From Paenibacillus illinoisensis NBRC 15959 (GTDB lineage Bacteria > Bacillota > Bacilli > Paenibacillales > Paenibacillaceae), in NCBI RefSeq assembly GCF_004000925.1, contig NZ_BIME01000004.1, positions 248,001-312,000 on the forward strand: DNA of 64,000 nucleotides. Direction: 5' to 3'. This document shows, piece by piece, positions 32,293-41,668 of this stretch. The translations under genes and the position numbers were made by a program. The notes under the pieces are model-generated. The model had not been told where the DNA came from. It saw nothing but the letters and a program-made list of their open reading frames with translations, and did not search any database. Each line of letters begins with the position of its first letter. Position 1 is the first letter of the stretch.

Positions 32293-32934
32293 GTGGTTAT
32301 TCTTAACCATCTTAAGGATATGACCAAAGACAAAATTTCTGAATTTCTAACCAAAGAGCAGATCATTACAGCCACGCAGGAAACCATCCGGCGTTTTGGT
32401 GCTGCCAAAACCTCCGTTACAGATGTAGCCAAATTGCTTGGAGTCAGCCATGGAACCATTTATAGGCATTATGCCAGCAAGAAGGAGTTGCTTGAAGGTG
32501 TAACGGCACAGTGGTTGGAAGATGAGATTATCGCTCCACTCGCGAAGGTCGTAAGCGTACAGACTGAAGCTGGAGAAGGAATACAACATCTCAAAAAATA
32601 TATCAAAACCTTAAATCACCTTAAACGGCACTATGCAGAATCAGACACAGAGTTATTTGATATGTATGCCAAGGTTACACAGGGATCGGCAGAACTCATT
32701 TACAGACATGTGGAGCAGTTAACACAGCATCTCGCCGAGATTATACAGCAGGACCAGCAGCTTCGTTTCCCGAAACCGAACAAGGTTGCTGCAGGAATTT
32801 TACACGCAACAGCGCGCTTTCATCATCCGGCACATGCGTATGAATGGCATCGTGAGACCTTTGATGAGGAATTCGAGCAGGTTTGGTTGCTGATTGAGCA
32901 AGGTGTATTTCATCTGAATTCAGGGAGGAAGTAA
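32293..32934 (+). CDS. TetR family transcriptional regulator
   Basis: A 213-residue repressor. The N-terminal helix-turn-helix is clear: IITATQETIRRFGAAKTSVTDVAKLLGVSHGTIYRHYASKKELLEGV, followed by a ligand-binding helical domain. Start is uncertain: a GTG is about ten bases from GGAGG, but an out-of-frame ATG four bases earlier (five codons to a stop) has better spacing, and an in-frame ATG nine codons later is also possible. It is followed four bases later by the SDR gene. The long palindrome upstream is almost certainly its own operator. The C-terminus resembles TetRs that bind small aromatic or lipid ligands, only a guess. Confidence 0.88.
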   Translation: MVILNHLKDMTKDKISEFLTKEQIITATQETIRRFGAAKTSVTDVAKLLGVSHGTIYRHYASKKELLEGVTAQWLEDEIIAPLAKVVSVQTEAGEGIQHLKKYIKTLNHLKRHYAESDTELFDMYAKVTQGSAELIYRHVEQLTQHLAEIIQQDQQLRFPKPNKVAAGILHATARFHHPAHAYEWHRETFDEEFEQVWLLIEQGVFHLNSGRK

Positions 32935-32938
32935 TCTC

Positions 32939-33679
32939 ATGACAAATTTATCAGGTAAAGTTGCCATCGTCACTGGTTCATCACGCGGAATTGGACGGGC
33001 TATAGCACTGCAGCTCGCTGATCTTGGCGCAGATGTCGTCATCAACTATGCGAGCAGTCCAGACAAGGCAGAAGAAGTGGCAGAACTAGCTCGGCAAAAG
33101 GGTGTCCGGGCGATCACGATCCACGCAGATCTGGCACAAAAGAATCATGTGGAGCACTTATTTGCCGAAACGGTGAAGCAGCTGGGCAAAGTGGATATTC
33201 TGATCAACAACGCAGGAGTGATGAAAACAACACCTTTGGCGGACGTTACCGAGGAGGAGTTTAACCAGCAATTTGCAATTAATGTGAAGGGAACGTTTTT
33301 TGCCTGTCAGCAAGCCCTGAAAATCATGGAGAGCGCTGGACGAATCGTGAACTTTTCCACCTCCGTAATTGGCCAGATGTTTCCCGGATATAGCGTGTAC
33401 GCAGGCACCAAGGGTGCAGTGGAGCAATTTACCCGTCAGCTCGCGAAGGAATTCGGCTCCAAACAGATTACGATTAATGCAGTGGCACCTGGTCCGGTGA
33501 ATACGGAACTGTTTGCCGCTGGCAAGACAGAACAGCAGCTGGAAGGGCTGCGCAAGATGAATGCATTTGGTCGCTTGGGCGAACCGGAGGACATTGCAAG
33601 TGTCATCTCTTTTCTTGTCAGCCCTGAATCGCAGTGGGTCACCGGACAGACACTGCGTGTAAACGGTGGCTTTATCTAA
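32939..33679 (+). CDS. Short-chain dehydrogenase/reductase
   Basis: A 246-residue SDR of the classical, NADPH-preferring type (3-oxoacyl-ACP reductase-like). Motifs: TGSSRGIGRA (coenzyme loop), LINNAGV, active-site Ser in VNFSTSVIG, YxxxK as YAGTKGA, and PGPVNTELF. ATG after GGGAGGAAG. Directly downstream of the TetR gene and inside the same operon; it may act on the TetR ligand, a common pairing for xenobiotic carbonyls. Confidence 0.92.
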   Translation: MTNLSGKVAIVTGSSRGIGRAIALQLADLGADVVINYASSPDKAEEVAELARQKGVRAITIHADLAQKNHVEHLFAETVKQLGKVDILINNAGVMKTTPLADVTEEEFNQQFAINVKGTFFACQQALKIMESAGRIVNFSTSVIGQMFPGYSVYAGTKGAVEQFTRQLAKEFGSKQITINAVAPGPVNTELFAAGKTEQQLEGLRKMNAFGRLGEPEDIASVISFLVSPESQWVTGQTLRVNGGFI

Positions 33680-33779
33680 CGATTTCGCAAGAATAGTCGT
33701 TCGGCATTGACACCAAACCGGGCGAATCCCCATATGATGCACTACATTAGTAAGCACTTGCGGAAATGGGGAATCCGGG

Positions 33780-33980
33780 ATGGCAAAGGCCAAAGGTAAA
33801 AAAGCACCAGCGTTGAAGAGTGACAAACTCCGTGTGTCCATGAAATTGGTCACTTCAGATGTGTGCGAGCGATGCAAGACACCCTGTACACGAGGCATGG
33901 AATACGCTGCACGCATGCGGACGGCAGGAGCCGTAGGGAAAGGCGTTCCTTGCATCCTGACTCGGCACACGACTTCCTAG
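33780..33980 (+). CDS. Small cysteine-rich basic protein, 66 aa
   Basis: ATG after GGGGAATCCGGG. The product is very basic (MAKAKGKKAPALKSDK at its start) and has the motif VCERCKTPC plus a further GVPC: four cysteines spaced as CxxCxxxC...C that may bind one zinc. Without membrane segments. Reminds one of small zinc-ribbon-like nucleic-acid binders; no family is recognised. Confidence 0.6.
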   Translation: MAKAKGKKAPALKSDKLRVSMKLVTSDVCERCKTPCTRGMEYAARMRTAGAVGKGVPCILTRHTTS

Positions 33981-34047
33981 TATCTTTTCAGGCTGAAGTT
34001 TCCCAGAAATAATTCGTATAAGCTCGTATTTACAATAACCATACTAC

Positions 34048-34080
34048 AGAGGCGTTCTCGAAGGAGAAGGGCCTCTTTTT
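34048..34080 (+). terminator. Rho-independent terminator
   Basis: AGAGGC, GTTCTC, GAAG, GAGAAG, GGCCTCT stem, then T-run. Confidence 0.8.
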
Positions 34081-34208
34081 GATTGTTCCAAGGGATGGGA
34101 AATTTTCTGGATAAAAAATGAAAAATGATGAAAAACAGCGCAACTTTGTTGTTGAACCTGCAGTATAAATGTACAACAGCTTGCAGCAGGGGAGGGAATA
34201 TTGACGGA

Positions 34209-34763
34209 ATGAAATGGAAAAGAATATTGCTGTGTGTCACGGTATTCTCCTTGCTCGGCGGGTCTTTATTGTTTGCGGATTCCGTAAACGAAAAGGTTCG
34301 GGTGCTCATCAATGGCAAGGAAGCAGCTGACGGAGGTTACCTGATCGATGGAACGACCTATGTACCTGTGAGAGAAGCAGGCGGGATCGCCAAATGGGAT
34401 AACAGCAACAAGCGAGTAACGGTGATTAAGCCGAATGTACATATTTTTCTGTTCAAGGGAGACACCGTATTTGGCAACGTGAACGTTGGCAAATTGAAAT
34501 TCAATGTGTTTTCCCAAGTGGACAGCTTAACAACGGATGTAGCCGCAGTGAAGGTGACAATTACCAATCCGAGTGGCCAGGTGAAGGATATTCAATCCCA
34601 GGAGCTCAAAACCCAGAAAGATAATTTCTGGTTCCGGACTTACGATTTTACGTATGATTTCAGTCGTGCTGGCAAATACCAGGTTGGTTTTCATATTAAA
34701 GAAAATGCAAACAGCAACTACGTTCTGGTGGCAGAGAAAATCATTACCGCACTGAACGAATGA
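34209..34763 (+). CDS. Secreted stalk-domain (copper amine oxidase N-terminal-like) protein
   Basis: A 184-residue exported protein. A signal peptide (WKRILLCVTVFSLLGGSLLFA) precedes a stalk domain of the type common in Paenibacillus: VRVLINGKEAADGGYLIDGTTYVPVREAGGIAKWDNSNKRVTV (the YVPVRE signature is the hallmark). The C-terminal 100 residues form a beta sandwich (AVKVTITNPSGQVKDIQ, FWFRTYDFTYDF, GKYQVGFHIKENAN). GGGGAGGGAAT lies 12 bases before the ATG. Such domains are found on cell-surface and sporulation proteins; copper binding is not implied. Confidence 0.82.
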   Translation: MKWKRILLCVTVFSLLGGSLLFADSVNEKVRVLINGKEAADGGYLIDGTTYVPVREAGGIAKWDNSNKRVTVIKPNVHIFLFKGDTVFGNVNVGKLKFNVFSQVDSLTTDVAAVKVTITNPSGQVKDIQSQELKTQKDNFWFRTYDFTYDFSRAGKYQVGFHIKENANSNYVLVAEKIITALNE

Positions 34764-34861
34764 GGCGAAAAATAACGTTGCTGAGTAAATTGACCTAGCC
34801 TTGCGAACATGTTACGATATGCAAGGTTACACAATTTCTATTTACAAAGCGAGGTATATCA

Positions 34862-35179
34862 ATGAGCGATCACACACATGAACACGGCGATGCCTGCGGC
34901 TGCGGTCACGACCATGACCACGACCACGAGCATGAAGAAGTTCTTCTGACTCTGACAGACGAGAACGGAAATGACGTGGAGATGGTTTTGGTGGAGACGT
35001 TTGACGTGGAAAACCATGTTTATGCGCTCCTGCTGGAACGTAACAATCCTGAAGCTGACGGCATCATTCTGCGTATGGAAGAAGAAGACGAGGAAATGGT
35101 GCTCTACAATATTGAAGACGAAGCCGAGTGGAACCGCGTTGAAGCGGCATACAACGAGCTCGTCGCAGGACAAGAGTAA
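34862..35179 (+). CDS. DUF1292 protein with His-rich N-terminus
   Basis: A 105-residue protein. The N-terminal 28 residues hold clusters of His, Asp and Cys (HTHEHGDACGCGHDHDHDHEHE, as motifs HTHEHGD and CGCGHDHD), a likely nickel/zinc-binding or storage segment. The rest is the DUF1292 domain (LTDENGNDVEMVLVETFDV ... YALLLERN ... EMVLYNIEDEAEWNRVEAAYNEL), as in Bacillus YrzB. Very acidic. In Bacillus yrzB is near yrzL/yrrK and ruvX; here the context differs, as an SpeA gene is beyond a two-sided terminator. Confidence 0.88.
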   Translation: MSDHTHEHGDACGCGHDHDHDHEHEEVLLTLTDENGNDVEMVLVETFDVENHVYALLLERNNPEADGIILRMEEEDEEMVLYNIEDEAEWNRVEAAYNELVAGQE

Positions 35180-35202
35180 TTTTTCTTACGCAATAGAACA
35201 AC

Positions 35203-35230
35203 AGGCTCCTTGATCTCAAGGGGTCTTTTG
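35203..35230 (+). terminator. Rho-independent terminator of the DUF1292 gene
   Basis: AGGCTCCTTGA pairs with TCAAGGGGTCT, then TTTG. Confidence 0.7.
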
Positions 35231-35255
35231 TTTGTTTTCACGCTCTAAAAAGCAA

Positions 35256-35284
35256 CAAAAAAGGGCCAAGCCGGAGCTTGGTCC
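35256..35284 (-). terminator. Rho-independent terminator of speA
   Basis: On the minus strand GGACCAAGC, TCCG, GCTTGGCCC, then TTTTTT. Confidence 0.88.
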
Positions 35285-35327
35285 TTCGATATCATTACCC
35301 ATGGGGTAGGATCATTAGAGTAATCCC

Positions 35328-36803
35328 TTAGAAAATCGCATCTGCTTCCACAATGACTTTGACATTGGTGACACTGCGGTCTTCGGGGCCTTTTACAGGC
35401 AATCCAACCTCTACATGGTCGATAATGTAATCAATATTTTCTTGCGTAATAACCTCACCCGGCAGCAGAATCGGAATTCCAGGCGGGTATACGTAGATGA
35501 ATTCAGAGATAATACGTCCTGCAGATTCTTTAAAAGGAATGACCTCCGTATCCCCGTAGAATGCATCACGCGGCGTGAGCATCAATTGTGGAACGTCAGG
35601 AACCTTAACCACAAGTTCATGTGCAGGGTTAACCTGATAATACGTACGGGACAAATCTTGAAGTGCGTTCAGCAAGATGTCCACCGATTCATCCGTATCG
35701 CCAGGAGTGATCAGGCACAGAATATTATACATATCACTGAGCTCGACCTCAATATTGTAATGTTCACGCAGCCAGTTCTCGGTCTCATAGCCTGTGATGC
35801 CAAGATGACGGACATGAATGGTTACTTTGGTTGGGTCATAGTTAAAGGTTGCCTCCGTACCGAGCAGCTCTTTGCCGAAGCAGTACAAACCGTCAATATC
35901 GTTAATGGTACGTCTTGCGAATTGGGCCAGATCAATGGCCTTTTGCGCCATTTCGTGACCGTGCAGCGCCAGATTGCGTCTTGACGTATCAAGTGAAGCA
36001 AGCAAGATATACGAAGTGGACGTAGAAGTCAGCATACTGAGAATGGTCTGTACACGCTGCGGATTCACGAATCCGTTTTTGGTGTTCAGATTCAGCACGG
36101 AACTCTGTGTCATGGAACCGCCAAGTTTGTGCACACTTGTTGCAGCCATATCCGCTCCGGCAGCCATTGCAGACAACGGCAGTTCCTCATGGAAATGAAT
36201 GAGTACGCCATGTGCTTCATCCACAAGTACAGGCACTTGGTAGCTATGTGCGAGTTCAACAATCTCTTTTAGGTCTGTACATACACCGAAGTACGTTGGA
36301 TTAATGACCAGCAATGCCTTGGCGTCCGGATGACGCTCAAGCGCACGTCGTACAGCACCTGTAGTCACGCCGTGATCGATACCGAGGTTGGCATCCTGTG
36401 CGGGAGATACGAATACAGGCTTCGCTCCTGAGAAAATAATGGCAGACATGACCGATTTATGAACGTTGCGGGGCACAATAATTTTGTCACCCGGTTCGCA
36501 TACCGACAGAATCATAGTCATGATTGCACTGCTTGTGCCTTGCACACTAAAATAGGTATGATCGGCTCCGAATGCATCGGCTGCCAGAATCTGCGCTTCC
36601 TCAATTACACCGGTTGGCTGATGAAGATCATCCAGCGGAGCGATGTTGATCAAATCTATGGAGAGGGCATTATCGCCGATAAATTCACGAAATTCGGTAT
36701 CCGTTCCCAATCCTTTTTTATGTCCCGGGATATGAAATTGCACCGGATTGAGTGCCGCGTGGTTCTTTAAAGCGGTAAACAGCGGCGTACGGCGGTGATC
36801 CAT
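35328..36803 (-). CDS. speA: Arginine decarboxylase (Orn/Lys/Arg decarboxylase family)
   Basis: A 491-residue PLP enzyme with very close likeness to Bacillus SpeA: VQFHIPGHKKG, ADAFGADHTYFSVQGTSSA, IIVPRNVHKSV, LLVINPTYFGVC, LVDEAHGV and the PLP lysine in SVHKLGGSMTQSS. It turns arginine to agmatine, first step of polyamine synthesis. Alignment with Bacillus SpeA supports the ATG (MDHRRTPLF), four codons after an in-frame GTG. No speB or speE next to it. A good sigma-A promoter is 45 bases upstream. Lysine decarboxylase (YaaO) paralogues are shorter, and the sequence agrees better with SpeA. Confidence 0.92.
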   Translation of the reverse strand: MDHRRTPLFTALKNHAALNPVQFHIPGHKKGLGTDTEFREFIGDNALSIDLINIAPLDDLHQPTGVIEEAQILAADAFGADHTYFSVQGTSSAIMTMILSVCEPGDKIIVPRNVHKSVMSAIIFSGAKPVFVSPAQDANLGIDHGVTTGAVRRALERHPDAKALLVINPTYFGVCTDLKEIVELAHSYQVPVLVDEAHGVLIHFHEELPLSAMAAGADMAATSVHKLGGSMTQSSVLNLNTKNGFVNPQRVQTILSMLTSTSTSYILLASLDTSRRNLALHGHEMAQKAIDLAQFARRTINDIDGLYCFGKELLGTEATFNYDPTKVTIHVRHLGITGYETENWLREHYNIEVELSDMYNILCLITPGDTDESVDILLNALQDLSRTYYQVNPAHELVVKVPDVPQLMLTPRDAFYGDTEVIPFKESAGRIISEFIYVYPPGIPILLPGEVITQENIDYIIDHVEVGLPVKGPEDRSVTNVKVIVEADAIF

Positions 36804-36847
36804 CAGTGCTGTCACAACCTTTCATGATAAAATGTCAAACAAAGATG

Positions 36848-36875
36848 AGTATAGCAAATTAGGAACCGAATGCAA
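36848..36875 (-). promoter_or_regulatory. Sigma-A promoter of speA
   Basis: Read on the minus strand TTGCAT, 16 bases, TATACT. Confidence 0.55.
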
Positions 36876-36980
36876 GCGGTAGGCTTGACAAATTTTCAAA
36901 TTGCTAAGATTTGGGCGTATCCCTGACGGTTACAGTATGGATAGGTGATGGGCCGGTGAACACCGAAAGGGGAATAAGAA

Positions 36981-38276
36981 ATGCAGACAGACATCAAACC
37001 AGTCAAAATTTTGCGATCACCATTTTTCATCGCGATGTGGTTAACGCTTTTCTTGGTTGAAGTGATTAAAGGAGCACTGCTGGTGGCCGTCCTGCCAGTG
37101 TATATGGATAATATTTTGGGATTGTCCGCAGGGGTGATTGGTGTAGCCTTTGCCCTTCAATACCTGGGTGACAATCTGTTCAGGGCACCATCGGGCTGGG
37201 CAGCAGAACGCATCGGTTTTCGTGCAACGATGGTGACGGCCCTGATCTGTACATTGATTGCGGTACTCATGATCTTATTTTTCAAAAGTGCATTTGGACT
37301 GGCTCTGGCCTGTCTAATTCTTGGTGTGGGGACATCACCACTCTGGCCCTGTGCCATGACGGGGGTGACCGCCCTGTCAGGACCTCAAAACAAAAACGGA
37401 ACAGCCATGGGGGCGCTGGAAATGGCCGCTCTGGGTGGAACGGGACTTGGACCGATCGGTATGAACTGGCTGCTTGAGCGTACCGACCACGATTATCGTA
37501 CCGTATTTCTTGTCCTTCTTGGCTGTGCTGTCCTTGTTATTTTGGTCGCCATGATTCTACCAGGACGGGTGGTGGTGGAAGAACAACAGCATACAGTAGG
37601 GGGAACGACCGGAAAAGCGGTCAAATACCCGCCGAAGCCTCATCTGCTTACACCTTTAATCAGGCTCAAAAACAGTGTACAGGGGACCCTGCAGCGGGTG
37701 CGCAGCACGCTTAATGTCAATCCGCTGGTATACCCTGCCCTGTTTATGCAGTCCTTTGTTATAGGCCTCCTCAGTCCGGTTATTACGTTGTACACCCGAA
37801 CTGACCTTCATATTTCACCAAACCTGTATAGTCTGCTGTTAATCGCAGGCGGCGGAATAACAGTGATTGCCCTGCTTCCAGTGGGTAAAATGGTAGATCG
37901 ATTCGGGACATCTATATTTCTGCATATGGGCTTTTTACTCGCCTCTGCAAGTCTGTTTGCCTTTGCGTCCATTACATCCATTCCGATTGTTTTCGGCATC
38001 GTTATGATGGTAGGGGTTAGTTATGCCATGATTTTACCTGCCTGGAACACCTTCGTGGCTACTCTTATACCTAAGGGGGAGCGAGGAGCCATTTGGGGAT
38101 TTTTCCTCACCCTTCAGGGATCCGGCATGGTTGTGGGTCCCATCGTTTCGGGGTTGTTATGGGACCACATCAGCCACCCGGCTCCATTTATCGGAAGTGC
38201 TGTTGTTATGGCGGGGCTTGCGGTTGTGCATTTTGTGTTATCGCGAAGACCGTATCGAACAGCACCTGCCAAATGA
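36981..38276 (+). CDS. MFS transporter, 12 helices
   Basis: A 431-residue transporter with 12 predicted membrane helices in two halves. The first half has the MFS loop 2-3 motif as RAPSGWAAERIGFRATM (G-x-x-x-D/E-R-x-G). The second half has the matching GKMVDRFGTSIFL. A long basic central loop (KAVKYPPKPHLLTPLIRLK) is in the cytosol. Typical of multidrug or metabolite exporters of the DHA1 group; the substrate cannot be told. ATG with GAAAGGGGAATAAG upstream. Terminator follows. Confidence 0.9.
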   Translation: MQTDIKPVKILRSPFFIAMWLTLFLVEVIKGALLVAVLPVYMDNILGLSAGVIGVAFALQYLGDNLFRAPSGWAAERIGFRATMVTALICTLIAVLMILFFKSAFGLALACLILGVGTSPLWPCAMTGVTALSGPQNKNGTAMGALEMAALGGTGLGPIGMNWLLERTDHDYRTVFLVLLGCAVLVILVAMILPGRVVVEEQQHTVGGTTGKAVKYPPKPHLLTPLIRLKNSVQGTLQRVRSTLNVNPLVYPALFMQSFVIGLLSPVITLYTRTDLHISPNLYSLLLIAGGGITVIALLPVGKMVDRFGTSIFLHMGFLLASASLFAFASITSIPIVFGIVMMVGVSYAMILPAWNTFVATLIPKGERGAIWGFFLTLQGSGMVVGPIVSGLLWDHISHPAPFIGSAVVMAGLAVVHFVLSRRPYRTAPAK

Positions 38277-38281
38277 ACATA

Positions 38282-38328
38282 AAAAGGAGTTCCTATACCG
38301 GGTTGAATCCGGTGTTGGAACTCCTTTT
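38282..38328. terminator. Two-sided terminator
   Basis: AAAAGGAGTTCC pairs with GGAACTCCTTTT around an inner CCGG stem. It ends the MFS gene and, on the other strand, the DUF1054 remnant. Confidence 0.88.
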
Positions 38329-38360
38329 GCTATATGCAAGCCACAACATTCAGAACATGG

Positions 38361-38441
38361 TTACTGTTTATAAATGTTCGGCTCGAACCCGGTAACTTGA
38401 AATACATAAAAATCGTTGGCGTTAAAACCCGAGAAATTCAT
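38361..38441 (-). pseudogene. N-terminal remnant of a DUF1054 (YktB-like) gene
   Basis: A perfect GGAGGAATACAG ribosome site leads to an ATG and 26 codons, then TAA. The peptide (MNFSGFNANDFYVFQVTGFEPNIYKQ, written here as MNFSGFNANDF and FQVTGFEP) matches the opening of DUF1054 proteins, where F-x-x-K/NDFxxFxVxGLExR is typical. The remaining 180 residues or so are gone. The frame runs straight into the terminator shared with the MFS gene. It may still make a micro-protein, but relic by deletion is more likely. Confidence 0.5.
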
Positions 38442-38672
38442 CTGTATTCCTCCATTTCGCGTCCAGTATATCATGAAATTCGGGGGCTTGCCCCTGTGCA
38501 TTTGCGGAAACATCGATTCCACTGTAGGATTCGATGAAAAATAGTCAAATAACCAAGTACCCTTACATAAAATGAAGTATAAAATAGGGTAAGCCGATAC
38601 GGAAGAAGCAATGAAAAAAGCACTGGAAGAAGAGGACCGGTAACACATCCGGTACAAATGGAGGGGAGTGCC

Positions 38673-39272
38673 GTGAATAAGAGTTATGAAGTTGAATATT
38701 GCAATCTGGAGCTGCGGTTCAACCGTCGGCATATCCAAAATTTGATCAAAGACCTTATTCGTGAAGGGTATTCACTATATTGGAGCGAGGATGAATCCTT
38801 TTTTATTCTGTCTGTCCGCACCGGGCGCAAGCTGGTGAAGCTCCGTTTTCAACAGACACGCAGCGGGAACTACAAGATGACAGGCGACTACATCATTAAG
38901 GACGCCAAGCTGGCAGAATGGCTTGAGAAGCTGATAGGGGATACACGCGGGCATGCTGTCGTTAAACGTTTCAAGGATCAGCAGATGACGGTGGAGAACA
39001 TTTTGTTTGGTGAGGTTATACGTCTCGTGGAAGTTTCCGGATTCAAACAGCGTGTCATTTTTCAAAAGGAACCCGCGCCGACGGCGGAGGAGATGGAAGA
39101 GATGTTTCTATCGCGAGAAGGGGAGGAGCGTCTCATGCTCCTGCGGATGGAAATTGATGATGAACTGGAGCGTCTGTACGCTGCCATTCAGATGGACAAT
39201 ACAGAGAAAGCAGACATCTGCCGAGAGACATTAAAGCGTCTGTCCGGGCACATGCTGATGCTCGAAGGTTGA
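38673..39272 (+). CDS. Hypothetical protein, 199 aa
   Basis: GTG start after GGAGGGGAGTG; an ATG five codons earlier would contain the ribosome site itself. A soluble, charged protein. The N-terminal part is strand-rich ([43 protein letters not shown]), the middle contains [29 protein letters not shown], and the last 60 residues are predicted helix ([34 protein letters not shown]) able to form a coiled coil. No family named. A terminator follows. Confidence 0.7.
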   Translation: MNKSYEVEYCNLELRFNRRHIQNLIKDLIREGYSLYWSEDESFFILSVRTGRKLVKLRFQQTRSGNYKMTGDYIIKDAKLAEWLEKLIGDTRGHAVVKRFKDQQMTVENILFGEVIRLVEVSGFKQRVIFQKEPAPTAEEMEEMFLSREGEERLMLLRMEIDDELERLYAAIQMDNTEKADICRETLKRLSGHMLMLEG

Positions 39273-39303
39273 GCCCGAAGACCGTATTTATGAAAATACG
39301 ATG

Positions 39304-39332
39304 AACACCTCAGATATTTGGGGTGTTTTCTC
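39304..39332 (+). terminator. Rho-independent terminator
   Basis: AACACCTCA pairs with TTGGGGTGTT, then TTTTC. Confidence 0.65.
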
Positions 39333-39444
39333 GTTGCGCAGCAGGGGTGCGGGGTTCACTTCCATGCGTAAAACCGTTAAAATGGGGATATTGTTGAGAG
39401 TCAATTTCAATAAAATTAATTGGAGCAAAGGATGGAGGACCCAG

Positions 39445-40854
39445 ATGGCAAAACAACAGATCGGTGTCATTGGACTTGCAGTAATGGGCAAAAATTTGGC
39501 CCTTAACATTGAAAGCAGAGGCTTCACGGTGTCGGTATTTAACCGTTCCCCGGAGAAAACCAATGATCTTCTGAAAGAAGCTGAAGGCAAAAACCTCACA
39601 GGCACGTTCTCCATTGAAGAGTTCGTGGCATCCCTGGAATCCCCGCGCAAAATTTTGATCATGGTACAAGCCGGTAAAGCGACGGATGCAACCATTGAAC
39701 AATTACTGCCTCACCTGGATGAGGGCGACATCATTATTGATGGAGGGAACGCCTACTTCCCTGATACCCAGCGCCGCAGCAAAGAGCTGGAGGAAAAAGG
39801 CATTCGCTTCATTGGTACCGGTGTATCCGGCGGTGAAGAAGGCGCATTGAAAGGTCCTTCCATTATGCCGGGCGGACAGGAAAGTGCGTACAAGCTGGTA
39901 GAACCGATTCTGACAGCCATCTCCGCCAAGGTTGGTGACGATCCTTGTTGTACATATATCGGACCGGATGGTGCCGGACACTACGTTAAAATGGTACACA
40001 ACGGTATTGAATACGGAGATATGCAGCTGATTGGTGAAGCATACCACCTGCTCAAATCCGTTCTGAATGTTTCCGTTGAGGAGCTGCACGAAATCTTCAC
40101 AGAGTGGAATCAAGGCGAACTGGACAGCTATCTGATCGAGATTACGGCAGATATCTTCTCCAAATACGATCCGGAAACCGGCAAACCCATGGTTGACGTT
40201 ATTCTGGATGCGGCCGGACAAAAAGGAACAGGCAAATGGACAAGCCAAAGCGCACTGGATCTGGGCGTACCCTTGTCCATGATTACGGAATCCGTATTCT
40301 CCCGTTTCCTGTCCGCGATGAAGGACGAGCGTGTTGCTGCGAGCAAAATCCTGAACGGACCGAAAGCTGAAGCGTTCTCCGGCGATAAAAAAGCGTTCAT
40401 TGAAAGTGTACGCAAAGCATTGTTCGCAAGTAAAATCGTGTCCTACGCACAAGGCTTTGCCCAAATGCGTGCGGCTTCCGACGAGTATGGCTGGGATCTG
40501 AAGTACGGTAACATCGCCATGATCTTCCGCGGCGGCTGCATTATTCGTTCGCAGTTCCTGCAAAATATCAAAGAAGCATATGACAAAGATGCAGCACTCA
40601 AAAACCTGCTTCTGGATCCATACTTCCAAAACATCGTTGAATCCTACCAGGATGCGTGGCGTGAAGTTGTAGCAGCTGCTGTACAGCAAGGTATTCCGGT
40701 ACCTGGCTTCTCCAGCGCGCTTTCCTACTACGACAGCTATCGTACAGAGCGTTTGCCTGCAAACCTGCTGCAAGCGCAACGTGACTACTTCGGCGCTCAC
40801 ACGTTCAAACGTGTGGATAAAGAGGGAAGCTTCCATCACAACTGGATGGAATAA
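39445..40854 (+). CDS. gndA: 6-phosphogluconate dehydrogenase, decarboxylating
   Basis: A 469-residue enzyme of the oxidative pentose phosphate route, giving ribulose-5-phosphate, CO2 and NADPH. The NADP site is [15 protein letters not shown] with a downstream VFNRSPEKT loop (Arg for the NADP phosphate). The catalytic region is [21 protein letters not shown], and [14 protein letters not shown] carries the active Lys and Glu. The length equals the long NADP form (Bacillus GndA, 469 aa) and not the short NAD form. ATG with GGATGGAGGACC upstream. No zwf nearby. Confidence 0.95.
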   Translation: MAKQQIGVIGLAVMGKNLALNIESRGFTVSVFNRSPEKTNDLLKEAEGKNLTGTFSIEEFVASLESPRKILIMVQAGKATDATIEQLLPHLDEGDIIIDGGNAYFPDTQRRSKELEEKGIRFIGTGVSGGEEGALKGPSIMPGGQESAYKLVEPILTAISAKVGDDPCCTYIGPDGAGHYVKMVHNGIEYGDMQLIGEAYHLLKSVLNVSVEELHEIFTEWNQGELDSYLIEITADIFSKYDPETGKPMVDVILDAAGQKGTGKWTSQSALDLGVPLSMITESVFSRFLSAMKDERVAASKILNGPKAEAFSGDKKAFIESVRKALFASKIVSYAQGFAQMRAASDEYGWDLKYGNIAMIFRGGCIIRSQFLQNIKEAYDKDAALKNLLLDPYFQNIVESYQDAWREVVAAAVQQGIPVPGFSSALSYYDSYRTERLPANLLQAQRDYFGAHTFKRVDKEGSFHHNWME

Positions 40855-40899
40855 TATATATTTGTTCATTCGAAGCTTCAACAGCTTTAATATGAGGTT

Positions 40900-40934
40900 G
40901 GGGTGCTCTCCCTGTTCGTTTGGGACACCCTTTC
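40900..40934 (+). terminator. Possible terminator of gndA
   Basis: GGGTGCTCTCCC pairs imperfectly with GGGACACCC, then TTTC. Moderate strength. Confidence 0.4.
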
Positions 40935-41098
40935 TTGAAGAATGGCCTGGAGTTCCGGTATGCCGGATGCTTCCGGGTCATTTTTCATGATACGTCTGTT
41001 TTCCAACAGACCTATTGTGGCCTTCCCCCGTTAGCAGGGCTGTGTTATGATAGGACAAAAGCGCTCATGAAATGCTTGAGATAAAGGAGTGTACACCC

Positions 41099-41608
41099 TT
41101 GAGCAAGTCTAACAATATTATTCTCATAGGCATGATGGGAACCGGCAAATCAACGGTAGCTGACCTGCTCGCTCGTGAGCTGGGTTACAAGCTGATCGAT
41201 GTGGACACCGCGGTGGAGAAAGAGGAAGGCTGTACGATTCCGGAATTGTTCACAAGCAAAGGTGAGTCGTATTTCCGTGATGCCGAGAGCCGCATGTTAT
41301 GTTCGGTCCTGGAAAAGAAGTCGCAGGTGATCGCAACCGGAGGCGGTGTGGTACTGCGTTCTGACAATTGTGATGTAATGTCGAAGAACGGTTGGATTGT
41401 TGCGCTGACTGCGGATCCCGCAGCAATTGTACAGCGCGTAAGCGGCGATGATAAACGTCCTCTTCTGGCAGGCAATGCAGAGGAGCGCATTCATACCATT
41501 ATGAAGGAACGGAAGGACGCATATAAATTTGCACATTACACAGTGGATACAACCGAGTTATCCGCAGCTGAAGTGTCTCGTCTTATTTTAGCGCATTACC
41601 GCGTCTAA
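41099..41608 (+). CDS. aroK: Shikimate kinase
   Basis: A 169-residue P-loop kinase that makes shikimate-3-phosphate. Motifs: Walker A GMMGTGKST, the DVD motif LIDVDTAVE, shikimate-binding YFRDAESRM, the IATGGGVVLR loop and the lid Arg in DKRPLL. TTG start after AAAGGAGTG at nine bases. It lies 676 bases before aroA, which uses the product, but a rhodanese gene and a terminator separate the two, so they are not one operon. Confidence 0.93.
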   Translation: MSKSNNIILIGMMGTGKSTVADLLARELGYKLIDVDTAVEKEEGCTIPELFTSKGESYFRDAESRMLCSVLEKKSQVIATGGGVVLRSDNCDVMSKNGWIVALTADPAAIVQRVSGDDKRPLLAGNAEERIHTIMKERKDAYKFAHYTVDTTELSAAEVSRLILAHYRV

Positions 41609-41668
41609 GCTTGTGTTCGATGCATTTTGATGTCTATTATGACCTCAAGTATTGGGGGAGTTACAACT

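Noticed and set aside
35415..35984. 189-codon plus-strand frame inside speA
   Set aside because: Antisense to a nearly invariant enzyme; no domain, no translation start signal.
39703..40881. 392-codon open frame on the minus strand across gndA
   Set aside because: It lies exactly antisense to a highly conserved enzyme and its product (Cys/His/Phe-rich, no domain) is what reverse reading of a codon-biased gene gives; no ribosome site fits.
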